64,000 nucleotides of DNA from Chryseobacterium cheonjiense (GCF_012927265.1 NZ_JABBGF010000001.1:1734502-1798501), one strand, 5' to 3'; numbered from the stretch's first letter, positions 52,566-62,045 are shown. The notes: a model not told the origin generated them from the letters alone. A program made the numbers and translations.

Positions 52566-53120
52566 TTAACTTATTATTAAAATTTCTCTTCTCAGGTCTT
52601 CTATTGTGGCAGAAATATAATCTTCGCCGTTTATAAAATTCATGATAAAAATGGTCTTGAACTCATCGAGCGTAGCATTTCCGCTGATTTCACTATAAGT
52701 TTTGTGAAGAAGTTCTATGATGGCATTTTTGGAATCAACAATATTCTTCCAGGAATTTTTGGTAATGTAAAGCTGTTGGGAAGCATTATAATCAAATTCT
52801 TCATTAATGTTTTTCTCTGTAAGGAAGATGAATTCATGAACAGCAAGGTCTTTATCAAAACGCTGAATAAGATTGGATGGCTTTATCCTCTCCATAAAGA
52901 GCGTCATTCTTTCATACGACTGTGCCTTGTTTCCGCTGTTCGACTTTACGGTGAGAAGTTTGATTTCCTGCTCTTTAAGCCTGATGTATGTAAATACGAA
53001 TTGTCTCAGCAACACCAGAAAAGGTATTGCAATAATCAATGCAAATGCATAAGGTAAATATCCTGAAAAACTAGCCATAATTGAGGTAGCAAAATTAGTG
53101 ATATTTTCTGAATTTATCAT
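52566..53120 (-). CDS. Single-span membrane protein of unknown function
   Basis: 184 residues from ATG at 53120 (an in-frame ATG at 53174 was judged too far upstream). One transmembrane helix (LPYAFALIIAIPFLVLLRQF) near the N-terminus is followed by a cytoplasmic helical region with QSYERMTLFMERIKPSNLIQRF and NASQQLYITKNSWKNIVDSKNAIIELL. I do not recognise a named family. The gene is 25 bp upstream of ppa in the same direction and may be co-transcribed with it. Confidence 0.65.
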   Translation of the reverse strand: MINSENITNFATSIMASFSGYLPYAFALIIAIPFLVLLRQFVFTYIRLKEQEIKLLTVKSNSGNKAQSYERMTLFMERIKPSNLIQRFDKDLAVHEFIFLTEKNINEEFDYNASQQLYITKNSWKNIVDSKNAIIELLHKTYSEISGNATLDEFKTIFIMNFINGEDYISATIEDLRREILIIS

Positions 53121-53276
53121 TGAAAATGATATAAGTATTCCCGATTCTTTTCTGCCTGATTTCCTGCAGAACAAATCGGGAATATTTGTTTTCCAATTGC
53201 TGTTAATATTTTAATTTTCATCTATATGATTGTCATAAATCGTATTTAATGAAAATTAAATATATTCTGAATAATT

Positions 53277-54143
53277 TTAAGAAAGTTTCTTTAAAATTTT
53301 ACTTTGCAGATAAGGATATTCCTGAAGCTCACCTCCAAAGCTTTTGAAAAAAACTTCTATTCCCCGAATATTGCTCCCCATAAAATTAAATTCTTTCTCA
53401 TGAATGTAATGATTCAGGATTTTATCGATTAAAAATGAAGGACCGTTTTCTGTTTTATAGGTTTCATCATTTATTAGTCCTAATAAAGAAAGCTTGCTGT
53501 TTTCATCTACTAAAACAGCGACATTGATCAGCTTCTCTTCCAGATAAGCAGCACAAAGTTTCAGTGAATTGCTGTGATGAAGAAACTTCAGATAGTCTTT
53601 AAACTTCTTAATATCGGTTTCTTTTTTAAGGCCTTTAAAATGTTTTTCAACAAAGGAAATGTGTTCCACATTCAGTTCAATCTCTTTATAAATGAGATGC
53701 TGCGCGCATTTTGCCGTTGATTTTCTGCCTTTGAAATATTTTTTTCTTCTTAAGATCACGTAATCAGAAACAGGAATCGTATAGTTCTTTTTTTTATCTA
53801 AATGCTCTGAAAATGAATTGTGATGATTAAAAGAATACAAAAAGACTTTATAATTTTTTTTCAGGAACTGTAAAAACTGATTATTAATCTCAATATCATC
53901 CTTCTCTGAAAAGACGCCCAATTGCTGGCAGAAAAGCGGCATAATGACAAAATTGATCCCAAACTTCTTTTTCAAAGGAACCGGTAAAACGGCTTTATAA
54001 TCTTCATACACGAGAATCTCCCAGTTTCCCGAGAGCTCATCCAAAACTTCTTTTTTTGCATACCAGTTTTGTTGTGCAGAATTTTCCAGGCATTTTGAAT
54101 ATTTTTGGAAATCAATTTCATGATATTTAAGTCTTTTCATCAT
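53277..54143 (-). CDS. FemAB-like / GNAT-fold acyltransferase
   Basis: 288 residues. LKYHEIDFQKYSKCLENSAQQNWYAKKEVLDE at the start and FNFMGSNIRGIEVFFKSFGGE near the end fit the double GNAT fold of FemX/BioF2-like aminoacyl or acyl transferases. The middle has the KYFKGRKSTAKCAQHL basic stretch and a LKLCAAYLEEKLINVAVL strand pair. The donor and acceptor are unknown; cell-envelope amino-acid transfer is one possibility. Its ATG overlaps the radC stop by 4 bp, so the pair is translationally coupled. Confidence 0.7.
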   Translation of the reverse strand: MMKRLKYHEIDFQKYSKCLENSAQQNWYAKKEVLDELSGNWEILVYEDYKAVLPVPLKKKFGINFVIMPLFCQQLGVFSEKDDIEINNQFLQFLKKNYKVFLYSFNHHNSFSEHLDKKKNYTIPVSDYVILRRKKYFKGRKSTAKCAQHLIYKEIELNVEHISFVEKHFKGLKKETDIKKFKDYLKFLHHSNSLKLCAAYLEEKLINVAVLVDENSKLSLLGLINDETYKTENGPSFLIDKILNHYIHEKEFNFMGSNIRGIEVFFKSFGGELQEYPYLQSKILKKLS

Positions 54144-54817
54144 AATAATCCGTCGTCTGAAAAGCTAAAATAAGAATTCTGAGTAATGATAAGATGGTCC
54201 AGAAGCTGGATATTGAGTGTTTCACCGGCAATTTTTATTTTTTTGGTAATCTCAATATCTTCTCGGCTCGGCTGCAGACTTCCCGAAGGATGGTTATGGG
54301 CAATGATAATTCCCGTTGAAAAGTGATCCAGAGCTGTTTTAAATAAAACCCTGACGTCTACAATAGACTGATTGATACCGCCTTGTGTCAATTGTGTGAA
54401 ATGAATTACTTTATTGCTCCTGTTCAGAAAAATTGCCCAGAATTCTTCTGTCCGTAAATCCGATAAATGGTTTCTGAAAATTTCGTAAGCCGTTCTGCTG
54501 CTCGAAATGACAGCTTTTTCTGGAACTTCCTGCCCCGCTCTTCTTCTGCCGATTTCCAGGGCAGTAGCAATGGAGATGGCTTTTACTTCTCCCACACCTT
54601 TAAATTTCATTAAATCCTTAACTGATAGCAGACTGAGCTGATTCCAGTTGTTATTCACGGAGGCCAGAATCCTTCTTGCCAGCTCTACTGCTGTTTCGTC
54701 CCTGTTTCCGCTGCCCATGATGATGGCCAGCAGTTCGGAATCGGAAAGTGAGCTTCTGCCTTTCAGCAAAAATTTTTCCCGGGGTCTGTCGTCTTCAGCT
54801 AAAAATTTAATGGACAT
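54140..54817 (-). CDS. radC: RadC family JAB-domain protein
   Basis: 225 residues. The N-terminal helix-hairpin-helix region (LLKGRSSLSDSELLAIIMGSG, LMKFKGVGEVKA) is followed by a JAB/MPN domain with IIIAHNHPSGSLQPSREDIE, the metalloprotease-like motif HxHPSGx(n)D, and a QLLDHLIIT ending. The name radC is historic; its role in DNA repair has been questioned and the fold suggests an isopeptidase or nuclease. It overlaps the acyltransferase gene by 4 bp. Confidence 0.93.
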   Translation of the reverse strand: MSIKFLAEDDRPREKFLLKGRSSLSDSELLAIIMGSGNRDETAVELARRILASVNNNWNQLSLLSVKDLMKFKGVGEVKAISIATALEIGRRRAGQEVPEKAVISSSRTAYEIFRNHLSDLRTEEFWAIFLNRSNKVIHFTQLTQGGINQSIVDVRVLFKTALDHFSTGIIIAHNHPSGSLQPSREDIEITKKIKIAGETLNIQLLDHLIITQNSYFSFSDDGLL

Positions 54818-54831
54818 GATAAAATGATTAA

Positions 54832-55596
54832 TTAAAAACCCTGAATTTTCGGAGTAATGGTAAACGTTGCGGTACCGCCGCCCATCTGAACCGGCATGTT
54901 TCTTTCCGCAGAAATCAAAGCCTTTGTTTTGCTGTCGAAAACATATTTTCCCTTAATATCGGTATCTTCCATCACTCCTTCCACACCCTTCATCGTTGAA
55001 TTGATGGCAAATTCAACCTTGTTATCTTTCGTACCTTTATACGTAAAACTGCTTGTAACAGGCATAATAGATTTCGTGAAAGGATTGGAAGTATCAACTT
55101 TCCAGGTAAAGCCTTCTTCCACCGTTTCTCTCGGAAAGGCAAACGGAATAATATTGTATTGGCTTAAAGCACTTTCATCTGCACTTTCTTTGGTAAATTT
55201 CTGCTTTTCAAGAATATTACCGAATTTATCTATTTTGAACGTAAACGGATTATTGATCATTGTTTTAAATTCCTCTCCCATTCCGTCATCGTTATCAGAT
55301 GTTTCTCTTGAGTCAAAATGAATTTCTTCCCCAAACATTTTTTGGTTAAAAGTCATTCTCATGATTTCTCCTGTAATATAATAATTGGAACTTTTGTCTA
55401 CAGAATCTACTCTGAATTTTATTTCTGTAGCATCATTCATACCTCCGTTATTATTGCCTTCCGTAGATGATGTATAGATCAAGGTCTGCTCAAAACCTTT
55501 AGGAAGGCTGAGTGATAGGTTTTCTTTCTGAAGTTCTTTTTTTTGGCAAGATATCACCATTAATAATGATGCAGCAAGAATAGAAATGTTTTTCAT
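54832..55596 (-). CDS. DUF6263-type lipoprotein
   Basis: 254 residues. MKNISILAASLLMVISC is a lipoprotein signal with Cys17. The mature part is beta-rich with LPKGFEQTLIYTSSTEG, a repeated Gly/Asn linker, and FTWKVDTSNPFTK; the pattern (KFRVDSVD, ALISAERNMPVQMGG) fits the DUF6263 group of Bacteroidota lipoproteins. Function is unknown. It is 14 bp upstream of radC on the minus strand, and probably part of a run of minus-strand genes that ends at 53277. Confidence 0.75.
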   Translation of the reverse strand: MKNISILAASLLMVISCQKKELQKENLSLSLPKGFEQTLIYTSSTEGNNNGGMNDATEIKFRVDSVDKSSNYYITGEIMRMTFNQKMFGEEIHFDSRETSDNDDGMGEEFKTMINNPFTFKIDKFGNILEKQKFTKESADESALSQYNIIPFAFPRETVEEGFTWKVDTSNPFTKSIMPVTSSFTYKGTKDNKVEFAINSTMKGVEGVMEDTDIKGKYVFDSKTKALISAERNMPVQMGGGTATFTITPKIQGF

Positions 55597-55609
55597 GAAT
55601 TATTTAGTT

Positions 55610-56191
55610 TTAATAAAATGTATATAAAATTATTGTTTTTTCTGACCGATCGATAAATTTTGAAGTTTCATTAAATGCATTTTTTGAAAGCATGGGACAT
55701 CCGAAACTCAAGCAGGCAGGGGCTGCAGACTCCTTATCCGGAATACAGTAGTAAGAATGCAGTACAATAGCTCTTGCTCTTGCATTGCTGTTGGTTTTAT
55801 CCAAACCGTTCAGACGGTAAGCCTTTCCGAATTTCCCGTTGTAACTTTCGCGTATTTCATATTTTCCTAAAGAAGATTGATGAGAGCCATCAACATTACT
55901 GAATTGCAGCGAAGAAGAATTTTTTACGACAGATCCGTCACCGTGCGCAACAATGGCTTTCTGCAAAATTTTATCATTCTTCAGATCGTACACAAAATAG
56001 CGGTATTTGCCTGAAGGGATTTTAAAATTGATAAAAACAGCAAGATCCTGATTGTAATTTTTCCCTTTGATGAAATTTTTAAGTTCTGAAATTCTTGATG
56101 CCGGCAAATACGCATATTTATCTGAATTCTGGGATTCAAATTTTGAGCAAGACATTAAGAATAATAGTAAAAAAATAAAGGTTTTCATCAT
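55610..56191 (-). CDS. YkuD-type murein L,D-transpeptidase catalytic domain protein
   Basis: 193 residues. A lipoprotein-type signal (FIFLLLFLMSC) is followed by the L,D-transpeptidase region: KYRYFVYDLKNDKILQKAIVAHG, IVLHSYY (His) and CLSFGCPML (catalytic Cys in the SFGCP motif). This is the PF13645-like branch, which is shorter than the classic YkuD proteins. It should act on peptidoglycan cross-links or tail peptides in the periplasm. It is between the DUF6263-type lipoprotein and LolD-type genes. Confidence 0.85.
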   Translation of the reverse strand: MMKTFIFLLLFLMSCSKFESQNSDKYAYLPASRISELKNFIKGKNYNQDLAVFINFKIPSGKYRYFVYDLKNDKILQKAIVAHGDGSVVKNSSSLQFSNVDGSHQSSLGKYEIRESYNGKFGKAYRLNGLDKTNSNARARAIVLHSYYCIPDKESAAPACLSFGCPMLSKNAFNETSKFIDRSEKTIILYTFY

Positions 56192-56202
56192 TTGCGGAAC
56201 TT

Positions 56203-56871
56203 TTATTCGATAATCATTCCGTCTTTCATTATTAATTTCCGGTCGGTGATCTCTGCCAGATTCGGGTTATGCGTAACAATTACAAAGGTCTGATTATATT
56301 TATCCCTAAGATCAAAGAACAACCGGTGAAGATCATCCGCATTTTTAGAATCGAGATTTCCCGTGGGTTCATCGGCAAAAATAATCTTCGGAGAATTGAT
56401 TAAAGCTCTGGCAACAGCGACTCTCTGAGCTTCACCTCCCGAAAGCTGATTGGGCTTGTGATGCAGTCTCTGCTCTATTTTAAGATCTTCAAATAAAGCA
56501 TACGCTTTCTCCATGGCTTCCTTCTCGTTGGCACCAGCAATTTTTGTCGGCAAAAGCACATTTTCCAGGGCAGTAAACTCCGGAAGAAGCTGGTGAAACT
56601 GAAATACAAAACCAATATTCTGGTTTCTGAATTTAGAAAGCTGTTTATCATTCATATTTATGAAAGATTCTCCGGCAATGGTAATCTCCGTATCATATTT
56701 TGATGACGTTGTAGGCTGGTCCAGCGTTCCCAGAATCTGTAAAAGCGTAGACTTTCCAGCTCCTGATTCGCCCACAATTGAAACAACCTCACCCATTTTG
56801 ATATGAATATCAACCCCTTTTAATACTTCTAAATTCCCATAAGATTTATGGATATTTCTTGCTTTAATCAT
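56203..56871 (-). CDS. ABC transporter ATPase, LolD/MacB type
   Basis: 222 residues from ATG at 56871. Walker A is GESGAGKST, the Q-loop [16 protein letters not shown] is typical of LolD-type ATPases, signature is [15 protein letters not shown], and Walker B is [13 protein letters not shown]. LolD powers LolCE, which moves lipoproteins from the inner membrane to LolA; the permease is not in the window. A -7 box (TATTTTTG, 56883-56876) ends only 4 bp before the start codon, so the mRNA may be leaderless. Confidence 0.9.
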   Translation of the reverse strand: MIKARNIHKSYGNLEVLKGVDIHIKMGEVVSIVGESGAGKSTLLQILGTLDQPTTSSKYDTEITIAGESFINMNDKQLSKFRNQNIGFVFQFHQLLPEFTALENVLLPTKIAGANEKEAMEKAYALFEDLKIEQRLHHKPNQLSGGEAQRVAVARALINSPKIIFADEPTGNLDSKNADDLHRLFFDLRDKYNQTFVIVTHNPNLAEITDRKLIMKDGMIIE

Positions 56872-56932
56872 AATCCAAAAATAGTGATTTGATTTGAAAT
56901 CTGAACAGCAATAAAGAGGAATTTTATTATGT

Positions 56933-57928
56933 TTATATTTCCTTGAGCTGAGATCTTTTTTCAATTCTGTTCGCAAGCCAGCTTACATAAAACAGCTGAA
57001 AACTGTGATAGATCATGACGGGCAACAGGAACAACACTTTTTGATCTTCCGCAATTCCGAGAACCATTACAAAAAGACTTCCGTGAACCAAAGATTTCTT
57101 TGATCCACAAAAGGTTGTCGTTATAACATCTTCTCTATTAAAAAGCAGTTTTTTAGAAATCAGTTTCAGGATTTCGTATACTGAAAAAAATAAGATAACC
57201 ACACTTGCGGCGATGATGATAAAAACTGTTGGCGCTACCGATGCAAAAACATTTTGGGTAAAAGCTTCTGAAAAACTTTCATAAACAATTAAAAGAATAA
57301 TCATTTTATCAAATTCTGCAATGATCTTACTGTATCTGGTTACCCAGTTTTTCAGTAATGGATTTAAAAGCAGACCCAGAATGATCGGCAACAAAACTTT
57401 GAGTAATAATTGCTGAATAATTTCAGAGTTATCCATATTTTCCTGTCCGGGCTGAATGAAAAGGCTCATTAGCAAAGGCGTCATTGCAATTCCTATAATT
57501 CCTGAAATTGATGCATTAAATATGGCCGAAGTAACATTTCCTTTAGCAATGGAAACCATAACAACCGATGATGATACGGTGGACGGAAGACACGCAAGAA
57601 AAAATATGGAAAGCCAAGTGATATAATAGTCAGTATCTTTTGCAAATCCATAAAACAAAAAAACAAGCAACGGAAATATAATAAAAGTTCCGCACTGTAT
57701 CAGCAGATGCAGCTTCCAGTTGGAAATATCCTTTACGATTTCTTTTATGTTCAGTTTTAAACCATACAGTAAAAAAATTGCGGCTATTCCCCAATCTATA
57801 AATCCTGATAAATTAAAATACAGATTATACTCGTCTTTGAAAGGAATTAGCTTTCCGGCTGCAACCATTATGATCAGTAATAAAAGAAAAATATTTTGTT
57901 TGTCTAATGTTATTTTACCCAGCTTCAT
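56933..57928 (-). CDS. SBF-like transporter (bile acid:sodium symporter fold)
   Basis: 331 residues with about ten transmembrane helices. [41 protein letters not shown] and [20 protein letters not shown] match the SBF-like (SLC10A7-type) branch, with the crossing helix motif at [11 protein letters not shown]. It should be a sodium-coupled organic anion or Ca-related transporter in the inner membrane; substrate unknown. It is followed by the LolD-type gene after a 61-bp gap. Confidence 0.88.
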   Translation of the reverse strand: MKLGKITLDKQNIFLLLLIIMVAAGKLIPFKDEYNLYFNLSGFIDWGIAAIFLLYGLKLNIKEIVKDISNWKLHLLIQCGTFIIFPLLVFLFYGFAKDTDYYITWLSIFFLACLPSTVSSSVVMVSIAKGNVTSAIFNASISGIIGIAMTPLLMSLFIQPGQENMDNSEIIQQLLLKVLLPIILGLLLNPLLKNWVTRYSKIIAEFDKMIILLIVYESFSEAFTQNVFASVAPTVFIIIAASVVILFFSVYEILKLISKKLLFNREDVITTTFCGSKKSLVHGSLFVMVLGIAEDQKVLFLLPVMIYHSFQLFYVSWLANRIEKRSQLKEI

Positions 57929-57993
57929 AAATTAAATATAGCAATCATCATTCTAAAATTTACAGATAGTCATTAAAATTAGCTTAAAAATAA

Positions 57994-58022
57994 AAAGCTT
58001 ACCAAAAATACTGGTAAGCTTT
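57994..58022 (-). terminator. Terminator of the PDH E2 gene
   Basis: 11-bp stem AAAGCTTACCA/TGGTAAGCTTT; minus-strand T-run. Confidence 0.85.
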
Positions 58023-58046
58023 CTAATTATTTAAAATTTTCCTGAA

Positions 58047-59660
58047 TTACAGTAACAATGTTAAAGGATTTTCAAGATATGTTTTTAATGTCTGTAAGAA
58101 CTGAGCGCCTGTAGCGCCATCTACCACTCTGTGGTCACAAGCCAATGAAAGCTTCATAATATTTCCTACTACGATCTGTCCGTTTTTCACAACTGGTTTC
58201 TCAATAATAGCTCCTACGGAAAGGATAGCTGAATTCGGCTGGTTGATGATGCTTGTAAACGTTTCGATTCCGAACATTCCCAGGTTGGAAATAGAGAATG
58301 TAGAACCTTCCATTTCGTTTGCTTTAAGACCTTTGTTTTTCGCTCTCGCAGCCATATCTTTTACTGCAGCAGAAATCTGGGTATAGTTCATCTGGTCTGT
58401 ATTCTTAAGAACAGGAACTACCAGTCCGTCCGGAATTGCAACCGCTACACCCACATTGATGTTTCCTCTGTGAATGATCTTGTCACCTGCCCAGCTTGAA
58501 TTTACCTGCGGATGTTTTCTCAATGCAACCGCAGTCGCTTTGATGATCATATCATTAAAAGAGATTTTGGTATCCGGTAAAGAGTTGATTTCTTTTCTTG
58601 CTTCGATTGCCTTGTCCATGTTAATCTCCACCATCAGATAATAGTGAGGAGCTGTGAACTTGCTTTCAGAAAGACGTTTCGCGATAACGTTTCTTACCTG
58701 TGAATTCGGAGTTTCCGTATCTTCACCTTGTACAAAGCTTAATGCTACCTGAGCCGCAGCTGAACTTGCAGCAGGAGCTGAAGCACTTGGCTTAGAAGCA
58801 GAAGGCTGGTAATTTTCAATATCTTTTTTAACGATTCTTCCGTTTTCTCCTGAACCCTGAATGCTGTTGATATCTACTCCCTTTTCTTGAGCCATTTTCT
58901 TTGCTAGCGGAGAAATGGCTACTCTGTCTGTAGATGAAGTATTGGCAGCAGCAGCTTTTTCTTCTTCTTTAGCTTCAGGTTTCTGTTCAGCAGGTTTTTC
59001 TGATGATGCAGTAGCAGCCTTCGGAGCACCAACTGCTGAAACATCTGTTCCTTCTGGTCCGATGATCGCTAATACCGAATCAACAGGCGCAGCACCTCCT
59101 TCTTCAACACCTTGCTTCAACAATACTCCATTGAATTCGGATTCAAAATCCTGAACGGCTTTATCGGTTTCGATCTCAGCAAGAAGATCTCCTTCTTTTA
59201 CGGTATCGCCGACATTTTTATGCCACTTGGCCACTTTCCCTTCCGTCATTGTATCGGAAAGTCTTGGCATTGTAATCACTTCCACTCCTGCTGGAACCTC
59301 AGCATCAGCTTGTTCTATACTGGTTGCATTGTTTTCGGTTTTATGGTCTTCATCCGTTTTTTTCTCTTCAGAATCACCAGACTTAGGAGCTTCACCACCG
59401 GTTAATCCTGAGATATCTTCTCCTTCATTACCAATAATTGCAAGTACGGAATCTACAGCAGCAGCTCCGCCTTCTTCTACTCCTACATATAAAAGGGTTC
59501 CTTCTACTTCAGATTCAAAATCCTGAACGGCTTTATCAGTTTCAATTTCTGCTAAAATATCTCCTTCCTTTACTTTATCTCCTACTTTTTTATGCCATTT
59601 AGCCACCTTACCTTCCGTCATTGTATCGGAAAGACGTGGCATTGTAATTACTTCTGCCAT
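58047..59660 (-). CDS. Pyruvate dehydrogenase E2 (dihydrolipoyl acetyltransferase)
   Basis: 537 residues. Two lipoyl domains have nearly the same EIETDKAVQDFES motif, with lipoyl lysines Lys43 and Lys167, joined by Ala/Glu-rich linkers. Then follow the E3-binding domain (VAISPLAKKMAQEKGVDINS) and the catalytic core with SNLGMFGIETFTSIINQPN and CDHRVVDGATGAQFL (catalytic His). It moves acetyl groups to CoA at the centre of the PDH complex. The E1-alpha gene is 109 bp upstream; the E1-beta gene is not adjacent. Confidence 0.95.
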   Translation of the reverse strand: MAEVITMPRLSDTMTEGKVAKWHKKVGDKVKEGDILAEIETDKAVQDFESEVEGTLLYVGVEEGGAAAVDSVLAIIGNEGEDISGLTGGEAPKSGDSEEKKTDEDHKTENNATSIEQADAEVPAGVEVITMPRLSDTMTEGKVAKWHKNVGDTVKEGDLLAEIETDKAVQDFESEFNGVLLKQGVEEGGAAPVDSVLAIIGPEGTDVSAVGAPKAATASSEKPAEQKPEAKEEEKAAAANTSSTDRVAISPLAKKMAQEKGVDINSIQGSGENGRIVKKDIENYQPSASKPSASAPAASSAAAQVALSFVQGEDTETPNSQVRNVIAKRLSESKFTAPHYYLMVEINMDKAIEARKEINSLPDTKISFNDMIIKATAVALRKHPQVNSSWAGDKIIHRGNINVGVAVAIPDGLVVPVLKNTDQMNYTQISAAVKDMAARAKNKGLKANEMEGSTFSISNLGMFGIETFTSIINQPNSAILSVGAIIEKPVVKNGQIVVGNIMKLSLACDHRVVDGATGAQFLQTLKTYLENPLTLLL

Positions 59661-59769
59661 AATTTATTTTAATTTGAAAATTTGGTAATTTGTTAATTTG
59701 AAAATTAAAAAAGATATGATAATAAATCATTTTCAAATTTTCAAACTTTCAAAATTGACTTATTATCTT

Positions 59770-60771
59770 TTAGTTTTCTAATTTATCTAAGAACGGATAA
59801 TCTTCCTGAGCATACACATACTCGTAGATTTTTTCTGCATCCGGATATGGTGAGTTCTCCATGAATTCGATACACTCTTCCACAAAATCTCTCGATTTGT
59901 TATCTGTTGCTTCCAATTCTTCCTCGGTAGCCCAGTTGTTCGCAAGAATTCTCTGTTTGATCAATTCAATAGGGTCATCATTTTTGTGGATTGCCACTTC
60001 TTCTTTAGATCTGTAAGGCTCTGCATCAGACATAGAGTGGCCTCTGTATCGGTACGTTCTTGCTTCAATGAAAGTAGGCCCGTCTCCTCTTCTTGCTCTT
60101 TCGATTGCCTCATAGGCAGCTTCAGCTACTTTTTCAGGATCCATTGCGTCTACCGCAAGGCATGGCATTTCATATCCCAGACCTAATTTATAGATGTCTT
60201 CGTGATTGGCAGTTCTTTTTACGGAAGTTCCCATTGCGTACTGGTTATTTTCTACAACGAAAACCACAGGAAGTTTCCAGTTCATCGCCATGTTAAACGT
60301 TTCATGTAATGAACCCTGTCTAGCCGCTCCGTCTCCAAAGAAGCAGATATTTACCGCTTTTCTGTCAAAATACTGATCTGCAAAAGCAATACCGGCACCC
60401 AAAGGAATCTGACCACCTACGATACCGTGACCTCCGTAAAACCTGTGTTCTTTGCTGAAGATGTGCATAGATCCACCCATACCTCCGGATGTTCCCGTAG
60501 CTTTACCACAAAGTTCGGCCATAATTCTTTTAGGATCTACTCCCATCGCCATCGGATGGATGTGGCATCTGTAAGCAGTGATCATACTGTCTTTGGTTAA
60601 ATCCATTGCATGTGTAAATCCGGCAGGGATCGCTTCCTGACCATTGTACAAATGTAAAAAACCTCTGATTTTTTGCTTTAGATAAAGAGAACGGCATTTG
60701 TCTTCAAACCTTCTCCACATTGTCATATCTTCATACCACTTCAGGTATACCTCTTTAGAAAATTCTTTCAT
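59770..60771 (-). CDS. pdhA: Pyruvate dehydrogenase E1 component, alpha subunit
   Basis: 333 residues. The TPP motif is FFGDGAARQGSLHETFNMA with the closing VVENNQY (GDG-x(n)-NN). YRGHSMSDAEPYRSKEE is the E1-alpha phosphorylation-loop region. It decarboxylates pyruvate and passes acetyl to the E2 lipoyl group. The partner E1-beta gene lies elsewhere, a split seen in other Flavobacteriia. It starts the E1-alpha-E2 pair on the minus strand. Confidence 0.95.
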   Translation of the reverse strand: MKEFSKEVYLKWYEDMTMWRRFEDKCRSLYLKQKIRGFLHLYNGQEAIPAGFTHAMDLTKDSMITAYRCHIHPMAMGVDPKRIMAELCGKATGTSGGMGGSMHIFSKEHRFYGGHGIVGGQIPLGAGIAFADQYFDRKAVNICFFGDGAARQGSLHETFNMAMNWKLPVVFVVENNQYAMGTSVKRTANHEDIYKLGLGYEMPCLAVDAMDPEKVAEAAYEAIERARRGDGPTFIEARTYRYRGHSMSDAEPYRSKEEVAIHKNDDPIELIKQRILANNWATEEELEATDNKSRDFVEECIEFMENSPYPDAEKIYEYVYAQEDYPFLDKLEN

Positions 60772-60898
60772 GTGTTGAGCTCTTGCTTATTTATTATGAA
60801 ATAGTTGAGCAAAATTATAAAAAAAACTTTGTTTTTATTGTATACCTGCCCATTGTTTTTTTGGTTATAATATTATATTTACATAGTCAAACTTAATT

Positions 60899-61501
60899 AT
60901 GGAAGAAAAACAGCCTTCATTTATTCATAAAATTTCAAGAATTATATCCGATTTTTTTAATCCTCTGGTTTCTTTGATCATTTTTTTCATTTTTATGAGT
61001 ATTAAAAATTACTCTCTTCAGGATTCTCTTTTATATTTTCTTCCCATCTTATTAATGATAATACTTCCTGTGATCATCTGGCTGGTGTGGAACGTGAGAA
61101 CAGGAAGATATACCAATATGGATGTTTCCAACCGAACCCAGCGCAAAAGCTTATATTTTTTTATTGCAGCCTGTGTAATCGCTTATTTTGCTTTCAATTA
61201 CTTCAAAAACGGATATATTGATTTTGTCATGCTTTTTATCCTGATACTTCTTTTTGCCATGCAGATCAGTAATTATTATATTAAAAGTTCCATGCATACA
61301 GCTTTCAATATCTTCGTTGCAGCGTTATTTTTTGCTATTGATACAGTCACAGGACTGGTGTGGCTGGGCATTGCAGCTTTGGTAGGAATCACAAGGGTTA
61401 TTTTAAAAAGGCACACACCACGGGAAGTGTTCATGGGTGCCGGAATTGCTATTGTGGTATCTTTTATATATCTTTATTGCAACATTCAGTTTCAACATTA
61501 A
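60899..61501 (+). CDS. PAP2-like membrane protein with altered active-site motif
   Basis: 200 residues, six predicted membrane helices. The PAP2-fold signature is degenerate: KxxxxxxRP is missing, the PSGH motif reads SSMHT, and the SRxxxxxHxxxD motif reads TRVILKRHTPRE with Glu in place of Asp. So it may be catalytically different or inactive as a phosphatase. PAP2 enzymes act on lipid phosphates such as undecaprenyl pyrophosphate. It is followed 9 bp later by a BlaI-like regulator gene. Confidence 0.7.
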   Translation: MEEKQPSFIHKISRIISDFFNPLVSLIIFFIFMSIKNYSLQDSLLYFLPILLMIILPVIIWLVWNVRTGRYTNMDVSNRTQRKSLYFFIAACVIAYFAFNYFKNGYIDFVMLFILILLFAMQISNYYIKSSMHTAFNIFVAALFFAIDTVTGLVWLGIAALVGITRVILKRHTPREVFMGAGIAIVVSFIYLYCNIQFQH

Positions 61502-61510
61502 GAATTTCAT

Positions 61511-62011
61511 ATGAAAATAAATCATCTTACATCCGCTGAGGAAAACTTAATGAGACTATTGTGGAAACTCGGATCTTTTTATCTAAAAGACATTATGGAA
61601 CAGCATCCGGAACCCAAACCACATCAGAATACAGTTTCTACCTATTTAAAAATACTGACTGAAAAAGGATATCTCTCGACGGAAAAAGAAGGAAGAATAT
61701 TCAGATATCAGACTATTGTACCGGTAGAGGACTACAAAAAATTTCTGCTTGCCCAGCTTTCCGATAATTTCTTCAACGGTTCGGGAAAGGAAATATTAAG
61801 CTTTATGATTCATGAGCAGTTAATTTTAACAGAAGATCTTAAAGATTTTAATATTGAGGCAGACCCTGTACAAAAAAAAGAACCGGAGTTTGAATACGTC
61901 AATGAAATTCTCAATCCTAAAAAGACAAAAAGAAAAACAAGGAGAAAAAAAAGAAGAAAAGGAAAGAAAAGGAATAACCTCTCAACATATATAAAAGGCT
62001 GCCTCGCATAG
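61511..62011 (+). CDS. BlaI/MecI-like winged-helix regulator with basic tail
   Basis: 166 residues. The winged helix is LTSAEENLMRLLWKLGSFYLKDIM, PHQNTVSTYLKILTEKGYLSTEKEGRIFRYQTIV and a dimerization helix, as in BlaI/MecI repressors (normally ~125 residues). The C-terminus has a Lys/Arg-rich tail (KKTKRKTRRKKRRKGKK) beyond the usual end, and the last codons are inside the terminator hairpin. The partner M56 protease (BlaR) is absent; a PAP2-like gene is upstream. The tail may come from a slip in a run of eight As, or be real. Probable target: the PAP2-like gene. Confidence 0.75.
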   Translation: MKINHLTSAEENLMRLLWKLGSFYLKDIMEQHPEPKPHQNTVSTYLKILTEKGYLSTEKEGRIFRYQTIVPVEDYKKFLLAQLSDNFFNGSGKEILSFMIHEQLILTEDLKDFNIEADPVQKKEPEFEYVNEILNPKKTKRKTRRKKRRKGKKRNNLSTYIKGCLA

Positions 62012-62025
62012 AGACAGCCTTATTA
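61995..62025 (+). terminator. Terminator overlapping the BlaI-like stop codon
   Basis: AAGGCTG/CAGCCTT (61995-62001, 62015-62021) with an inner CTC/GAG pair; the stop codon TAG (62009-62011) lies in the hairpin. Confidence 0.8.
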
Positions 62026-62045
62026 TTTGGCATGTATTATACAGA

